From: Pseudorhizobium endolithicum
GTDB lineage: Bacteria; Pseudomonadota; Alphaproteobacteria; Rhizobiales; Rhizobiaceae
DNA: 64,000 bases
Direction of reading: 5' to 3'
Assembly (NCBI RefSeq): GCF_902153245.2
Contig: NZ_CABFWF030000012.1
Coordinates: 188,501 to 252,500 of the forward strand
Under the pieces are notes generated by a model that saw only the letters and a list, made by a program, of their open reading frames with translations, was not told the DNA's origin and searched no databases. Below, one piece after another: positions 26,448 to 38,335 of the stretch. Both the position numbers and the translations under genes were made by a program. How positions within the stretch are numbered: the stretch's first letter is position 1; each line of letters opens with the position of its first letter.

Positions 26448-27541
26448 TGCCGGAGGACAGCGTGCGGGGCGTGGCGACGATGAGCGATGAAGTGATACTC
26501 GACCGGGCCGGCTCGGCGGCGGTGATCCGGCTCAACCGGCCGAAGGCGTTGAACAGCATCAACCTGCCGATGGTGCGGACCATTCATACCGCGCTGGCGC
26601 AGTATCTGGACGATCCAGCGGTCGGAGCCGTCATCTTGCAGGGCGAGGGCGAACGCGGGCTCTGCGCCGGCGGCGATATCCGCGTGCTGTACGACATGGG
26701 GAAAGCCGGCGATCCCGAGGCTACCCGATTCTGGCGGGAGGAGTTTCCCCTCAACTACGCGATCTCCCATTACCGCAAGCCCTATATCGCCCTGATGGAC
26801 GGGATCACCATGGGCGGCGGCGTGGGGCTCTCCTCGCACGGCCGCCATCGGATCGTGACGGAGCGGACACGGCTCGCCATGCCCGAAACCGGCATCGGCT
26901 ACTTCCCGGACGTCGGCGCCACTTGGCTCCTGCCGAAGGCTCCTGGCGAGGTCGGGACTTGGATCGGCCTGACGGGCGGGGAGATGGATGCCGCCGATGC
27001 CATCCACGCCGGGCTTGCGGATGCGCTTGTCCCGTCGGAGCGGCTGTCGGAACTCGTCGAAGCGATCGGCGCGCTGGAGGCGGATGCCGGCGACGAGGCT
27101 GTTGGAAAGGTGATTTCACGCTTCGCGGTCAGGCCTGGCGCGAGCAAGCTTCAGGCGAACCAGGCGACGATCGACCGCTGCTTCGGCTTCGACCGCGTCG
27201 AGGACATTCTGGAGGCGCTCGCCAGGGAGGAGGGGGAGTTCGCCGCTGCCGCCCGCGAAACCATGCTCAAGCGCTCCCCGACCAGCCTGAAGCTGACCTT
27301 GCGCCTGCTGCGCGCGGGACGGGAGAGTTCCGGTCTCGTGGAGTGCCTCGAACGGGAGTTCGGAGCAGGTGTGGAGATCCTGCGGAACCACGACTTCTAC
27401 GAAGGCGTCCGTGCGGCGATCATAGACAAGGACCGTAATCCGCAATGGTCGCCGGCGACGCTCGACGAGGTGACGGCGGAGAGCATCGACCGGTACCTCG
27501 GCGGCAGGCACGGAAGTCTTTTCCCGGATCATCGGCTCTGA
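26444..27541 (+). CDS. 3-hydroxyisobutyryl-CoA hydrolase-like enoyl-CoA hydratase family protein
   Basis: This 365-residue crotonase-fold protein is longer than enoyl-CoA hydratase (about 260) and has the HIBYL-CoA hydrolase pattern: [11 protein letters not shown] near 68, [20 protein letters not shown] near 108 and [16 protein letters not shown] near 142, where the Glu and Asp of ETxxGxFPDVG are catalytic. It would release 3-hydroxyisobutyrate in valine catabolism or hydrolyse a related acyl-CoA. The ATG at 26444 overlaps the dehydrogenase stop (ATGA), implying coupled translation; an ATG at 26480 is the alternative. Confidence 0.87.
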   Translation: MMPEDSVRGVATMSDEVILDRAGSAAVIRLNRPKALNSINLPMVRTIHTALAQYLDDPAVGAVILQGEGERGLCAGGDIRVLYDMGKAGDPEATRFWREEFPLNYAISHYRKPYIALMDGITMGGGVGLSSHGRHRIVTERTRLAMPETGIGYFPDVGATWLLPKAPGEVGTWIGLTGGEMDAADAIHAGLADALVPSERLSELVEAIGALEADAGDEAVGKVISRFAVRPGASKLQANQATIDRCFGFDRVEDILEALAREEGEFAAAARETMLKRSPTSLKLTLRLLRAGRESSGLVECLEREFGAGVEILRNHDFYEGVRAAIIDKDRNPQWSPATLDEVTAESIDRYLGGRHGSLFPDHRL

Positions 27542-27701
27542 CGCAGCTTTAGCGTCTGCACTCGATCGATGAAGCGTTGCTGTGATCCGGCAGAAAAAGA
27601 AATGGAAATTCTAAAGCGCGTGCCCGGTGGGGTCGTGGGTTTCTCGCGATCCCTTTCGTCTGCCGGTAGGTTCGGATCATCCTCGAATACCGGAGACCTT
27701 C

Positions 27702-28688
27702 ATGAACCGCCTCCTCATCCTCGGCACCGCCGTTGCCGCCTTGTTCGCAGCGCCGGCTTTCGCGCAGTCGCCGACAACCCTTCTCAATGCCTCCTATGAC
27801 GTGGCCCGCGAAGTCTTTGCCGCGGAGAATGAAGCGTTCATAAAGCAGCATCCCGGCGTCACCATCGACCAGTCGCATGCCGGCACCTCCAAGCAGGCGC
27901 GCGCCATCGTCGAGGGGTTGGAAGCGGATGTGGTCACCTTCAACCAGGTCACCGACATCGATTTCCTGGTGAAGCAGGGCTTCGTCTCCGACGACTGGCA
28001 GCAGGATTTCGCCAACAGCGCCTCGCCCTTCTATTCTTTCCCGTCCTTCCTCGTACGCGCGGGCAATCCCAAGAACATCAAGGATTGGAGCGACCTGGCC
28101 CGGGACGACGTGAAGGTCATCTTCCCGAACCCGAAGACGTCGGGTAACGCCCGTTACACCTACCTTGCCGCATTGGCCTACGCCAAGGAGGCGTTCAAGG
28201 GCGACGAGGAGCAGGTCGAGGCATTCATCGCGAAGATCTTCGACAACGTGCCCGTCTTCGATACCGGAGGCCGCGCGGCCACCACCACCTTCGTCGAGCG
28301 CGAGATCGGCGATGTGATCATCACCTTCGAATCCGAGACGCGTTCCATCGCCAAGGAATACGGAACCGACAAGTTCAAAGCCGTGGTTCCCTCGGTCAGC
28401 CTGCTTGCCGAATTCCCCGTCGCGATCGTCGACAAGGTGGTAGACAAGCGCGGTTCGCGCGACCTTGCCAAGACCTATCTCGACTTCCTCTACACCGAAG
28501 AAGGTCAACGTATCGCCGCTGAATTCGGTCACCGCGTCCACAACGAGAAGGTTTCCGCCGAGTTCAAGGACCAGTTCCCGGAGATCCGGCTGGTCAATGT
28601 CGATGATGTCTTCGGGGGCTGGAGCAAGATCCAGGAGGAGCACTTCGCCTCCGGCGCCACGCTCGACAAGCTGTACGGCAGCCGTTAA
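27702..28688 (+). CDS. Sulfate/thiosulfate-type ABC substrate-binding protein
   Basis: The 328-residue precursor has a signal peptide (1-21, APAFAQ) and the Sbp/CysP features: LLNASYDVAREVFAAENEAF near 25, SHAGTSKQARAIVEGL, and GGRAATTTFVEREIGDV. It binds sulfate or thiosulfate in the periplasm. GGAGA lies upstream of the ATG at 27702. It is followed by cysTWA after a hairpin. Whether it is Sbp or CysP in preference cannot be told from sequence alone. The 160 bases before it hold no gene. Confidence 0.9.
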   Translation: MNRLLILGTAVAALFAAPAFAQSPTTLLNASYDVAREVFAAENEAFIKQHPGVTIDQSHAGTSKQARAIVEGLEADVVTFNQVTDIDFLVKQGFVSDDWQQDFANSASPFYSFPSFLVRAGNPKNIKDWSDLARDDVKVIFPNPKTSGNARYTYLAALAYAKEAFKGDEEQVEAFIAKIFDNVPVFDTGGRAATTTFVEREIGDVIITFESETRSIAKEYGTDKFKAVVPSVSLLAEFPVAIVDKVVDKRGSRDLAKTYLDFLYTEEGQRIAAEFGHRVHNEKVSAEFKDQFPEIRLVNVDDVFGGWSKIQEEHFASGATLDKLYGSR

Positions 28689-28704
28689 TCCGTCTCCCAG
28701 GACG

Positions 28705-28739
28705 GACCCTCCCGGCGGTCGCAAGGCCGTCGGGTCTTT
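28705..28739 (+). terminator. Hairpin between the binding-protein gene and cysT
   Basis: GACCC pairs with GGGTC enclosing an inner CGGCGG/CCGTCG stem, followed by TTT. It may be a partial terminator that lowers permease expression relative to the binding protein. Confidence 0.5.
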
Positions 28740-28765
28740 CGCATTCCGAGCACAGGGGAATAGGC

Positions 28766-29587
28766 TTGAGACGCAATGTCCTGCCGGGGCTTTCGTTATC
28801 GCTTGGCGTCACGCTCTTCTACGTCGGGCTGATCGTGGTGCTGCCGCTTGTCGCACTCATCTTCAAGGCGGCGAGCCTTGGGCCCGCCGACTACTGGTCG
28901 ATCGTTTCCTCGCCGCGCGCGGTCGCCAGCTACCGTGTCACCGTGCTTTCGGCTCTCGGTGCCACTGCCTTCAATCTCGTCTTCGGGCTGGCGCTGGCCT
29001 GGGTTCTCACCCGCTACCGCTTCCCCGGCTGGCGCTTCGTAGACGCAATGGTGGATCTTCCGTTCGCCTTGCCGACGGCGGTCGCGGGCATTTCGCTGAC
29101 CGCCCTCTTCGCCAGCAACGGCTGGTTCGGCTCGGTCCTCTCCGATCTCGGGATCAAGGTCGCCTATACGCCGCTCGGCATCATGATTGCCATGTGCTTC
29201 ACCTCGCTGCCCTTCATCGTGCGGACGGTGCAGCCGGTGCTGGAGGATCTGGACCCGGCACTGGAGGAGGCGGCGCAGTCGCTTGGCGGCTCGGACTGGA
29301 CGATCTTCGGCACGGTCATCTTCCCCTTGCTGAAGCCGGCGCTGCTGGCGGGCCTTTCGCTCTCTTTCGCGCGGTCGCTCGGGGAGTTCGGGGCGATCAT
29401 CTTCATCGCCGGCAACCAACCCATGTCGACGGAGATCACGGCGCTTCTCGTCTTCATCCGGCTGGAGGAATATGACTACCAGGCCGCGGCTGCGATCGCC
29501 TCGGTCCTGCTCTTTACCGCCTTTGCCATGCTGGCGATCACCAACCTCCTGCAGGCGCGTGCCTTGCGCTATACCGCGAGGAACTGA
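28766..29587 (+). CDS. cysT: Sulfate ABC permease CysT
   Basis: The 273-residue permease has six hydrophobic helices and the inner-membrane signature EEAAQSLGGSDWTIFGTVIFP near 170 (shown in part). The start is a TTG at 28766 with AGGGGAA upstream; the nearest ATG is out of frame. It forms a heterodimer with CysW, with CysA as ATPase. Confidence 0.9.
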   Translation: MRRNVLPGLSLSLGVTLFYVGLIVVLPLVALIFKAASLGPADYWSIVSSPRAVASYRVTVLSALGATAFNLVFGLALAWVLTRYRFPGWRFVDAMVDLPFALPTAVAGISLTALFASNGWFGSVLSDLGIKVAYTPLGIMIAMCFTSLPFIVRTVQPVLEDLDPALEEAAQSLGGSDWTIFGTVIFPLLKPALLAGLSLSFARSLGEFGAIIFIAGNQPMSTEITALLVFIRLEEYDYQAAAAIASVLLFTAFAMLAITNLLQARALRYTARN

Positions 29588-29590
29588 CCG

Positions 29591-30478
29591 ATGTCCGCCG
29601 TCCATACCCGGCGCAAGCCACCACGCGTCGGCGACCAGCCGCTCTTCCGGCGCCTGCTGATCGCCACCGTGCTGATCCTCGGGGCGTTGCTGATCCTGGC
29701 GCCGCTCATCGTCATCGGCTTCGAAGCCTTCTCGGAAGGCTGGCGCGCCTATGCCTCTACGATCGCGCATCCCGACACGCGGCACGCGATCTTCCTCACA
29801 GTGGTCACGGCGCTCGTCGCCGTACCCGTCAACACGATCTTCGGGGTGGCCGCGGCATGGGCGATCACGAAGTTCGACTTTCCGGGCCGGCGGTTCCTGC
29901 TGGTGGTGATCGAAATCCCCTTTTCCATCTCGCCGATCGTCGCCGGGGTGGCCTATCTCTTCGTCTACGGATTGCAAGGTTTCTTCGGCCCCCTCCTCGA
30001 GGCCTACGAGATCAAGGTTCTCTTCGCGCTGCCAGGCATCGTTCTGGCCTCGATGTTCGTCACCGCTCCCTTCGTGGCGCGGGAACTCATTCCGCTGATG
30101 CAGGCCCAGGGGCGCGACCTGGAGGAGGCCGCGACCTCGCTCGGCGCGTCCGGCTGGCGCACCTTCTTCTCCGTCACGCTTCCCAACATCAAGTGGGCAC
30201 TGCTCTACGGCGTGGTGCTCTGCAATGCCCGCGTGATGGGCGAGTTCGGTGCGGTGTCGGTGGTGTCCGGCAACATTCGCGGCCAAACGAACACTCTGCC
30301 GCTGCATATCGAACTGCTCTATCACGACTACCAGGCCGCGGGCGCATTTGCCTCGGCCTCCATTCTGGCGGTCATCGCCGTCTTCACCATCATCGCCAAG
30401 GTGGCGCTGGAACGGCAAGGAGCCGGCCGCATCCGTCGACCCGCCCTTGCCGCCGGTGCGGCCGCTTCTACCGAGTGA
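29591..30478 (+). CDS. cysW: Sulfate ABC permease CysW
   Basis: The 295-residue permease has a charged N-terminus, six hydrophobic helices, and [20 protein letters not shown] near 180. The motif [20 protein letters not shown] near 218 is characteristic of CysW. It starts 3 bases after the cysT stop and ends 4 bases before cysA. Confidence 0.92.
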   Translation: MSAVHTRRKPPRVGDQPLFRRLLIATVLILGALLILAPLIVIGFEAFSEGWRAYASTIAHPDTRHAIFLTVVTALVAVPVNTIFGVAAAWAITKFDFPGRRFLLVVIEIPFSISPIVAGVAYLFVYGLQGFFGPLLEAYEIKVLFALPGIVLASMFVTAPFVARELIPLMQAQGRDLEEAATSLGASGWRTFFSVTLPNIKWALLYGVVLCNARVMGEFGAVSVVSGNIRGQTNTLPLHIELLYHDYQAAGAFASASILAVIAVFTIIAKVALERQGAGRIRRPALAAGAAASTE

Positions 30479-30482
30479 ACCC

Positions 30483-31502
30483 ATGAAGATCCGCCTCGAT
30501 CACGTCGTCAAGACGTTCCACACCTTCCGCGCCGTGCGCGATGTCTCACTCGATATCGAGAGCGGCGAGCTTGTCGCGCTGCTCGGCCCCTCGGGATCCG
30601 GCAAGACGACCATCCTGCGCATGGTGGCCGGCCTCGAATATGCCGATGGCGGCCATATCTATTTCGGCGATCAAGACGCGACCGACATTCCGGTGCGCGA
30701 CCGCGGCGTCGGCTTCGTCTTCCAGCACTATGCGCTCTTCCCGCATATGACCGTGGCCGAGAACATCGCCTTCGGCATGAAGGTCTCGAAGGTGAAGCGC
30801 GAGAAGGCTGCGATCGCCGCCCGCGTGGAGGAATTGCTGCGGCTCGTGCGGCTCGAAGGGCTGGGCGACAGGTTCCCGGCGCAGATCTCCGGCGGCCAGC
30901 GGCAGCGGGTGGCATTGGCGCGCGCGCTCGCCGTCGATCCCAAGGTGCTGCTGCTCGATGAACCCTTCGGGGCGCTCGATGCCAACGTCCGGCGGGAGTT
31001 GCGCCGGTGGCTGCGGGAAATCCACGACGAGCTCGGCATCACGACGCTGTTCGTCACCCACGACCAGGAAGAGGCGCTCGATCTCGCCGACCGCGTCGTC
31101 ATCCTCAACGAGGGCACGATCGTCCAGCAGGGGACGCCGGAAGAAGTCTGCCGCTCGCCCGGCTCCGCCTTCGTGACCCGCTTCCTCGGGGATGCCAACC
31201 GGCTCGAGGCAGAAGTGCGCGGCGGCAAGGCCCATGTCGGCAGCGTCTCGCTTGCGGCCGACGGTATTCCCGATGGCGCAGCCGAAGTTTATGCGCGACC
31301 GAGCGACCTCGAATGGTCGGCCGCTGGGCCGGGCATCGCGGCCTCTATCACCCGTGTGCTCGACCGTCCCGGCGGCCGGCGGGTGATGGCCATCACCACG
31401 GGCGGAGAGCATCTGGAGTTCGACGTGGAGCCCGAGCTTGCTGTGCATGCGGGCCAGCAGGGCTTCGTAACCCTGCGCCGTGCACAGGTTTTCGCCCGCT
31501 GA
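30483..31502 (+). CDS. cysA: Sulfate ABC ATPase CysA
   Basis: The 339-residue ATPase has Walker A GPSGSGKT (35-42), signature [15 protein letters not shown] near 137, Walker [13 protein letters not shown] near 157 and the [15 protein letters not shown]-loop near 188. A C-terminal TOBE-like domain follows from about 240. It closes the cysTWA operon, which ends at a strong terminator. Confidence 0.92.
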   Translation: MKIRLDHVVKTFHTFRAVRDVSLDIESGELVALLGPSGSGKTTILRMVAGLEYADGGHIYFGDQDATDIPVRDRGVGFVFQHYALFPHMTVAENIAFGMKVSKVKREKAAIAARVEELLRLVRLEGLGDRFPAQISGGQRQRVALARALAVDPKVLLLDEPFGALDANVRRELRRWLREIHDELGITTLFVTHDQEEALDLADRVVILNEGTIVQQGTPEEVCRSPGSAFVTRFLGDANRLEAEVRGGKAHVGSVSLAADGIPDGAAEVYARPSDLEWSAAGPGIAASITRVLDRPGGRRVMAITTGGEHLEFDVEPELAVHAGQQGFVTLRRAQVFAR

Positions 31503-31536
31503 CGGTGCTGCGCGAACGAGAGCAGGACAAACGCCA

Positions 31537-31564
31537 AAGCCGGCAGGATGACCTGCCGGCTTTC
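31537..31564. terminator. Bidirectional terminator between cysA and aldehyde dehydrogenase
   Basis: A perfect 12-bp stem (AAAGCCGGCAGG with CCTGCCGGCTTT) around a 4-base loop, ending in TTT in both directions, between convergent genes. Confidence 0.85.
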
Positions 31565-31583
31565 GCCTTCTCCGCGTCAGGCC

Positions 31584-33020
31584 TCAGTTCATCTGCGTGA
31601 CGAACCGGGTCTCCAGATAGGCTTCCACCGCTTCCGAGCCGCCCTCCGTGCCATAGCCGGAATCCTTGATGCCGCCGAAGGGCACTTCCGGGATCGACAG
31701 GCCGTTGTGGTTGATCGTCAGCATGCCGGCTTCCATGTGGCGGCTCAGGGCATGCGCCGTCTTCACGGAGCCGGTGAACGCGTAGGATGCAAGGCCGAAG
31801 GGCAGGCGGTTTGCCTCTTCGAGCGCGTCGTCCAGATGCGAGAACCGGTTGATGATGGCGAGCGGTCCGAAGGGTTCCTCGTTCATCATCTTGGCGGAGG
31901 TGGGCACTTCCGTCAGCACGGTCGGTTCAAAGAAATAGCCCTTGTTGCCGATCCGGCGGCCGCCGGTCTTCAGCTCAGCCCCCTTGCCGACCGCGTCGTT
32001 GATCATGTCTTCCATGGCGGGCATGCGGCGCTCGTTGGCGAGCGGCCCCATGGTCACGCCGTCTTCCAGGCCATTGCCCACCCTGATCGCCTGCGAGGCC
32101 TTCACGAAACCTTCCACGAAACGGTCGGCGATGCCGTCCTGAACCAGGAAACGGGTGGGCGCAACGCAGACCTGGCCGGCATTGCGGAACTTCGCTGCCG
32201 CCGTGACCTCGATCGCCTTCTCGATATCGGCGTCGTCGAAGATGATCGCCGGCGCATGTCCGCCGAGTTCCATGGTGGCACGCTTCATATGCTTGCCGGC
32301 CAGTGCCGCCAGATGCTTACCCACGGGCGTGGAGCCGGTGAAGGAGATCTTGCGGATCACCGGATGCGGGATGAGGTATTCCGAAATCTCCGAGGGGATG
32401 CCGTAGACGAGGTTGACGACACCGGCCGGCACGCCGGCATCGGCGAAAACCCGGATCAGTTCGGCCGGGGAGGCGGGTGTTTCTTCCGGCGCCTTGACGA
32501 TGATCGAGCAGCCGGTGCAGAGCGCAGCCGACAGCTTGCGGACGATCTGGTTGATCGGGAAGTTCCACGGCGTAAAGGCCGCAACCGGGCCGACCGGGAG
32601 CTTGACCGTCATCTGGGAGACGCCGCTGAAGCGGGACGGGATGATCTGGCCGTAGGTTCGGCGGCCTTCCTCGGCGAACCAGTCGATCGTATCGGCGGCG
32701 CCGAGGATCTCCGTCTTCGACTGAGCCAGAGGCTTGCCCTGCTCGCGGGTCATCAGCCAGGCGACGTAGTCCACCCGCTGGCGCAGCAGGTCGGCCGCCT
32801 TGCGCATGATCTTCGACCGTTCGAGGGGCGAGGTCTCGCGCCAGACCTTGAAACCCCGTTCAGCCGCTTCCAGCGCCATGTCGAGGTCCGCCTGCCGGGC
32901 ATGGGCAATCTTCCCGATGACTTCCTCCGTCGCCGGATCGGAAACCGGGATGGTCTCGCCCCCGGCGGCGTCGCGCCAGGTGCCGTTGATGAAGAGCTGG
33001 ACGTCGGGATAGGAGTGCAT
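31584..33020 (-). CDS. NAD(P)-dependent aldehyde dehydrogenase (succinate-semialdehyde type)
   Basis: The 478-residue enzyme has the aldehyde-dehydrogenase fold with [19 protein letters not shown] (149-167), Glu251 in MELGGHAP and the catalytic Cys285 in [10 protein letters not shown]. Sequence style and length fit the GabD group (succinate or glutarate semialdehyde). It lies 252 bases downstream of glutaryl-CoA dehydrogenase on the same strand, which makes glutarate semialdehyde a reasonable substrate (inference). GAGG is upstream of the ATG. Confidence 0.88.
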   Translation of the reverse strand: MHSYPDVQLFINGTWRDAAGGETIPVSDPATEEVIGKIAHARQADLDMALEAAERGFKVWRETSPLERSKIMRKAADLLRQRVDYVAWLMTREQGKPLAQSKTEILGAADTIDWFAEEGRRTYGQIIPSRFSGVSQMTVKLPVGPVAAFTPWNFPINQIVRKLSAALCTGCSIIVKAPEETPASPAELIRVFADAGVPAGVVNLVYGIPSEISEYLIPHPVIRKISFTGSTPVGKHLAALAGKHMKRATMELGGHAPAIIFDDADIEKAIEVTAAAKFRNAGQVCVAPTRFLVQDGIADRFVEGFVKASQAIRVGNGLEDGVTMGPLANERRMPAMEDMINDAVGKGAELKTGGRRIGNKGYFFEPTVLTEVPTSAKMMNEEPFGPLAIINRFSHLDDALEEANRLPFGLASYAFTGSVKTAHALSRHMEAGMLTINHNGLSIPEVPFGGIKDSGYGTEGGSEAVEAYLETRFVTQMN

Positions 33021-33272
33021 CGGATCGACCTCGTTGCGGGTGGCGTCGTATCAGGCGCCTGAAGAAATGGCTGCGGGCTGCGGTCGTTGACACGACAACA
33101 GCGCCGCCGCCGGATGGCGGGAGTGGCGAGGGGGCTCGCCGCCGCTCCGGCGGAGACGATTCCCTTCGCAGGTCCTATGTAGGATGCCGGATCAGGCGAG
33201 CCAAGACACGTTGTCGGACAACGGACGTGTCTTCTGGCGCTGCGCCGCCCGACGGGCGCCTGTGGCGTTCGA

Positions 33273-34460
<1,188 letters not shown>

Positions 34461-34555
34461 GATGATGCCTCCGGTTTGGTAGCGGATTATCGGGGAGGGC
34501 GGGCGGATCGGCAAGGCGCGTTTACTCATTCGGCCATGATTGATAGTAATACGAC

Positions 34556-35476
34556 ATGACAAGCCTCAGCCGCCGCCTCCTGCCCTCCACCGCCGCGCTC
34601 GCCGCCTTCGAATCCGTGGCGCGGCTGCGGAGTTTTTCGGCTGCGGCAGAGGAGCTGGCGCTGACGCAAGGCGCCATAAGCCGGCAGGTATCGGGACTTG
34701 AAGACCTGCTGGGCGTTCTCCTGTTCGAGCGCACCAGCCGCGGCGTCGTGCTGACGTCGGCGGGGGCCGAATATGCTAAGTCGGTGGGTGCCGCACTCTC
34801 GCAGATACGCTCGGCATCGCTGCAGGCCATGACGAAACGGCATAGCGACACGCTGAACCTCGCCATCCTGCCGACCTTCGGTACCCGTTGGCTCATGCCC
34901 CGCATCCCGGGCTTCGTCGCGCGCCATCCGGAGATCACGCTGAACTTCGCCACCCGCATCGGGATCTTCGACTTCGACCGGGACGGCATCGACATGGCGA
35001 TCCACATCGGGCAGCCGGACTGGCCGGGCTCCGACTGCACCTTCCTGATGGAGGAGATGGTGGCGCCCGTCTGCAGCCCGTCCTTCCTTGCGGAGCATCC
35101 GGTCGCGCGGCCGGAGGACATCCTGGCGCTGCCCCTGCTGCACATGGCGTCACGGCCGGGTGCCTGGACCCACTGGTTCCAGAGCCTGGGCGTTGCCGGC
35201 GGCCCGGCGCAGGGCATGCGCTTCGAGCAGTTCGGCAGCGTGGCGCAGGCCTGCGCCGCCGGCCTCGGCGTCGCGCTGATGCCGCTCTTCCTGATCGATT
35301 CCGAACTGGCGACGGGCCAGATCGTCCAGGCCTATCCGCACCAGGTGCGCAGCCCGAGCGCCTATTATGCCGTCGCGCCGCTCACCAAGACGGATTTCAG
35401 GCCGGTGGTCGCCTTCCGCTCCTGGCTGCTGGAGGAGGTGGAACGGTATCGCGGCGGCGAGGTCATGGCCTGGTGA
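34556..35476 (+). CDS. LysR-family regulator (GcvA/GcdR type)
   Basis: This 306-residue regulator has the N-terminal HTH (residues 12-70: [20 protein letters not shown], then [14 protein letters not shown]) and a C-terminal effector domain with the GcvA-type segment [11 protein letters not shown] near 122. Its divergent position next to gcdH suggests that it controls glutarate breakdown. Confidence 0.88.
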   Translation: MTSLSRRLLPSTAALAAFESVARLRSFSAAAEELALTQGAISRQVSGLEDLLGVLLFERTSRGVVLTSAGAEYAKSVGAALSQIRSASLQAMTKRHSDTLNLAILPTFGTRWLMPRIPGFVARHPEITLNFATRIGIFDFDRDGIDMAIHIGQPDWPGSDCTFLMEEMVAPVCSPSFLAEHPVARPEDILALPLLHMASRPGAWTHWFQSLGVAGGPAQGMRFEQFGSVAQACAAGLGVALMPLFLIDSELATGQIVQAYPHQVRSPSAYYAVAPLTKTDFRPVVAFRSWLLEEVERYRGGEVMAW

Positions 35477-35590
35477 GGCGCGGAAGGCCACATAAATGTC
35501 ACGAGCCGTCTTGCGGTCGCGGGGCTGCCGGTTAGGATCGGGTATCACCCACGACGCGACTCCCTTCGCATTCTCATCAGGACATAACCC

Positions 35591-36640
35591 ATGGAAATGG
35601 TGTTCGACGGCCATAACGACGTGCTCTTGCGGCTTTGGCGGACGATGAAGGCTGGCGGCGATCCGGTTGCCGAATACGTGGAAGGGACGTCGGAAGGACA
35701 TATCGATGCGCCGCGTGCCAAGGCAGGCGGGCTGGCTGGCGGTTTCTGCGCCATCTACATCCCGTCGGGCGACCTGATTCTCAAGGAACCGGACGCCACG
35801 GGTCACTATGACACACCGCTTGCGGCGCCGCTGACACTGGAGCCCTCGCTGGAGATCGCGCTTGAAAAGGCCGTGATCGCCTTGCGGCTGGAGCGGGCGG
35901 GGGCCTGGCGTATCTGCCGCTCTACCGCCGAGATCCGCCGGGCGATGGGCGACGGCGTGTTCGCCGCGGTCCTGCATATGGAAGGCTGCGAGGCGATCGA
36001 CGCCGATCTAAGCAATCTGGAGGTCTTCTATGCGGTCGGGCTGCGTTCGCTCGGGCCCGTCTGGAGCCGCAACAATATCTTCGGCCACGGCGTGCCGTTC
36101 TCCTTCCCGAAGTCTCCCGACACCGGCCCCGGCCTCACCGAAGCCGGATTCGAACTCGTGCGCGCCTGCAACCGGATGGGCATCCTGATCGACCTCGCGC
36201 ACATCACCGAGCAGGGTTTCTGGGATGTGGCGAAGACGACCGACCAGCCGCTCGTCGCCAGCCATTCGAACGTGCATGCGCTGACGCCCGTGGCACGGAA
36301 CCTCACGGATCGGCAGTTGGATGCCGTTCGCGAATCAAAGGGTATCGTCGGCTTGAACTATGCGGTGACGATGCTTCGCCCCGACGGGCGGGACAGTGCG
36401 GAGACACCGCTTTCCGACATGGTCCGCCACGTGGACTACATGGTGGAGCGCATGGGGATAGACCATGTCGCGCTGGGTTCGGACTTCGACGGTGCGACAA
36501 TTCCGGAAGACATCCGGGACGCCGCGGGCAATCAGAATCTGGTTGCGGCCCTCCGGGACGCGGGATACGCTGACAATGAATTGAAGAAGATATGCCGGGA
36601 GAACTGGCTCAGGATCTTGGCGTCTGCCTGGCGCGAATAG
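35591..36640 (+). CDS. M19 membrane dipeptidase family protein
   Basis: This 349-residue metallopeptidase has the M19 zinc ligands His8 and Asp10 (DGHNDV), Glu in HMEGCEAI near 131, and the SHSNVHAL and GSDFDGA motifs near 218 and 297. It hydrolyses dipeptides, including D-amino-acid ones. No signal peptide is visible, unlike mammalian dipeptidase, so a cytoplasmic site is likely. It precedes a peptide ABC transporter by 46 bases and fits a pathway of dipeptide uptake followed by hydrolysis. Confidence 0.88.
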   Translation: MEMVFDGHNDVLLRLWRTMKAGGDPVAEYVEGTSEGHIDAPRAKAGGLAGGFCAIYIPSGDLILKEPDATGHYDTPLAAPLTLEPSLEIALEKAVIALRLERAGAWRICRSTAEIRRAMGDGVFAAVLHMEGCEAIDADLSNLEVFYAVGLRSLGPVWSRNNIFGHGVPFSFPKSPDTGPGLTEAGFELVRACNRMGILIDLAHITEQGFWDVAKTTDQPLVASHSNVHALTPVARNLTDRQLDAVRESKGIVGLNYAVTMLRPDGRDSAETPLSDMVRHVDYMVERMGIDHVALGSDFDGATIPEDIRDAAGNQNLVAALRDAGYADNELKKICRENWLRILASAWRE

Positions 36641-36686
36641 CCGCTCGACGGCTGACAAGCAGCTCATCAACAGGGGAATGAAAACA

Positions 36687-38327
36687 ATGATCGACTTGCT
36701 GAACAAACGCGTGCGTCTGATGGCCACGAGCGCAGCGCTGGCGCTGCTTCTGGCGGGGACTCCGCAGGCATTTGCCGCCACCCCGGCGGACACGCTGGTT
36801 CAGGGCTGGGCCTTCGACGACATCATCACGCTCGACCCTGCGGAAGCCTTCGAAATCTCGACGGCGGAAGTGACCGCCAATACCTACAACAAGCTCGTCG
36901 CGCTCGACCTCAACGACACATCGAAGGTGGTCGGAGAACTCGCCGACAGCTGGACGGTCTCCGATGACGGCCTGACCTATACGTTCAAGCTGAAGTCAGG
37001 ACTGACCTTCGCCTCCGGCAATCCGGTCACGGCAGAAGACGTCGCCTTCTCCTTCGAGCGGGCCGTCAAGCTCGATAAGTCTCCGGCCTTCCTGCTGACC
37101 CAGTTCGGACTTAACGGCGACAACGTGACCGAGAAAGCCAAGGCTTCCGATGAAAGCACCTTCGTTCTGACTGTCGACAAGCCCTACGCTCCAAGCTTTG
37201 TCCTCAACGTGCTGACCTCCACCGTCGCCTCCGTCGTCGACAAAAAGGTGGTGATGGAAAATGCCAAGTCGGTCACGCCGAGCGACGACTACAAATACGA
37301 CAGCGATTTCGGCAACGAGTTCCTCAAGACTGGTTATGCAGGCTCGGGACCGTTCAAGCTGCGCGAATGGCGCGCGAACGAGGTGATCGTGCTTGAGCGC
37401 AACGACAGCTACTTCGGCGAGAAGCCGCCGCTGGCACGCGTCATCTACCGCCACATGAAGGAAAGCGCCGGCCAGCGTCTCGCGCTCGAGAATGGCGACA
37501 TCGACGTCGCCCGTAACCTAGAGCCGGGCGACATCCAGGCGATCTCCGACAAGGAGGGCCTCGACACGACGTCCGCTCCGAAGGGCACGATCTACTACTT
37601 CAGCCTCAACCAGAAGAACGAAAACCTGGCGAAGCCGGAAGTCATCGAAGCCTTCAAGTATCTCGTCGACTATGACGCGATCGGTGAGACCCTAATCAAG
37701 GGCATAGGCACCATCCACCAGACTTTCCTTCCCGCCGGCCAACTTGGTGCGTTGGACGAAAAGCCCTACAGCCTGAATGTCGAGAAGGCGAAGGAACTGC
37801 TGGCCAAGGCAGGGCTTGCCGATGGCCTGACCGTCACGATGGATGTGCGCAATACCCAGCCGGTCACCGGCATCGCTGAAAACGTACAGCAGACGCTGGC
37901 GCAGGCCGGGATCAAGCTGGAGATCATCCCGGGCGACGGCAAGCAGACGCTCACCAAGTACCGTGCCCGCCAGCACGACATCTATATCGGCCAGTGGGGT
38001 TCGGACTATTTCGACCCGAACTCGAATGCCGAGACCTTCACCTTCAACCCGGACAATTCCGACGAAGGCACCAACAAGACGCTCGCCTGGCGTAATGCCT
38101 GGGACCCGGCCGAACTGAGCGAAAAGACGCAGGCCGCCCTGCTCGAGAAGGACAGCGCCAAGCGTGCTGCCATCTACGAGGAACTGCAGAAGGAAGTCCT
38201 GGCGCGCGGCCCGTTCGTGATCGTGTTCCAGCAAACGGAAGTGGCCGGATATTCGGACAAGCTGAAGAACTACAAGCTCGGCCCAAGCTTCGACACCAAC
38301 TTCCTCTACGCCGTTTCCAAGGAATAG
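36687..38327 (+). CDS. Peptide-type ABC substrate-binding protein (first system)
   Basis: The 546-residue precursor has a signal peptide (1-30, AFA) and the SBP_bac_5 fold: TLDPAEAFEISTAEVTANTY near 48, and ADSWTVSDDGLTYTFKLKSG. The ligand is a peptide or similar compound. ATGs at 36678 and 36687 are in frame; the second is chosen because AGGGGA is then nine bases away, while it would be too close to the first. Confidence 0.9.
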   Translation: MIDLLNKRVRLMATSAALALLLAGTPQAFAATPADTLVQGWAFDDIITLDPAEAFEISTAEVTANTYNKLVALDLNDTSKVVGELADSWTVSDDGLTYTFKLKSGLTFASGNPVTAEDVAFSFERAVKLDKSPAFLLTQFGLNGDNVTEKAKASDESTFVLTVDKPYAPSFVLNVLTSTVASVVDKKVVMENAKSVTPSDDYKYDSDFGNEFLKTGYAGSGPFKLREWRANEVIVLERNDSYFGEKPPLARVIYRHMKESAGQRLALENGDIDVARNLEPGDIQAISDKEGLDTTSAPKGTIYYFSLNQKNENLAKPEVIEAFKYLVDYDAIGETLIKGIGTIHQTFLPAGQLGALDEKPYSLNVEKAKELLAKAGLADGLTVTMDVRNTQPVTGIAENVQQTLAQAGIKLEIIPGDGKQTLTKYRARQHDIYIGQWGSDYFDPNSNAETFTFNPDNSDEGTNKTLAWRNAWDPAELSEKTQAALLEKDSAKRAAIYEELQKEVLARGPFVIVFQQTEVAGYSDKLKNYKLGPSFDTNFLYAVSKE

Positions 38328-38335
38328 TCGGAACC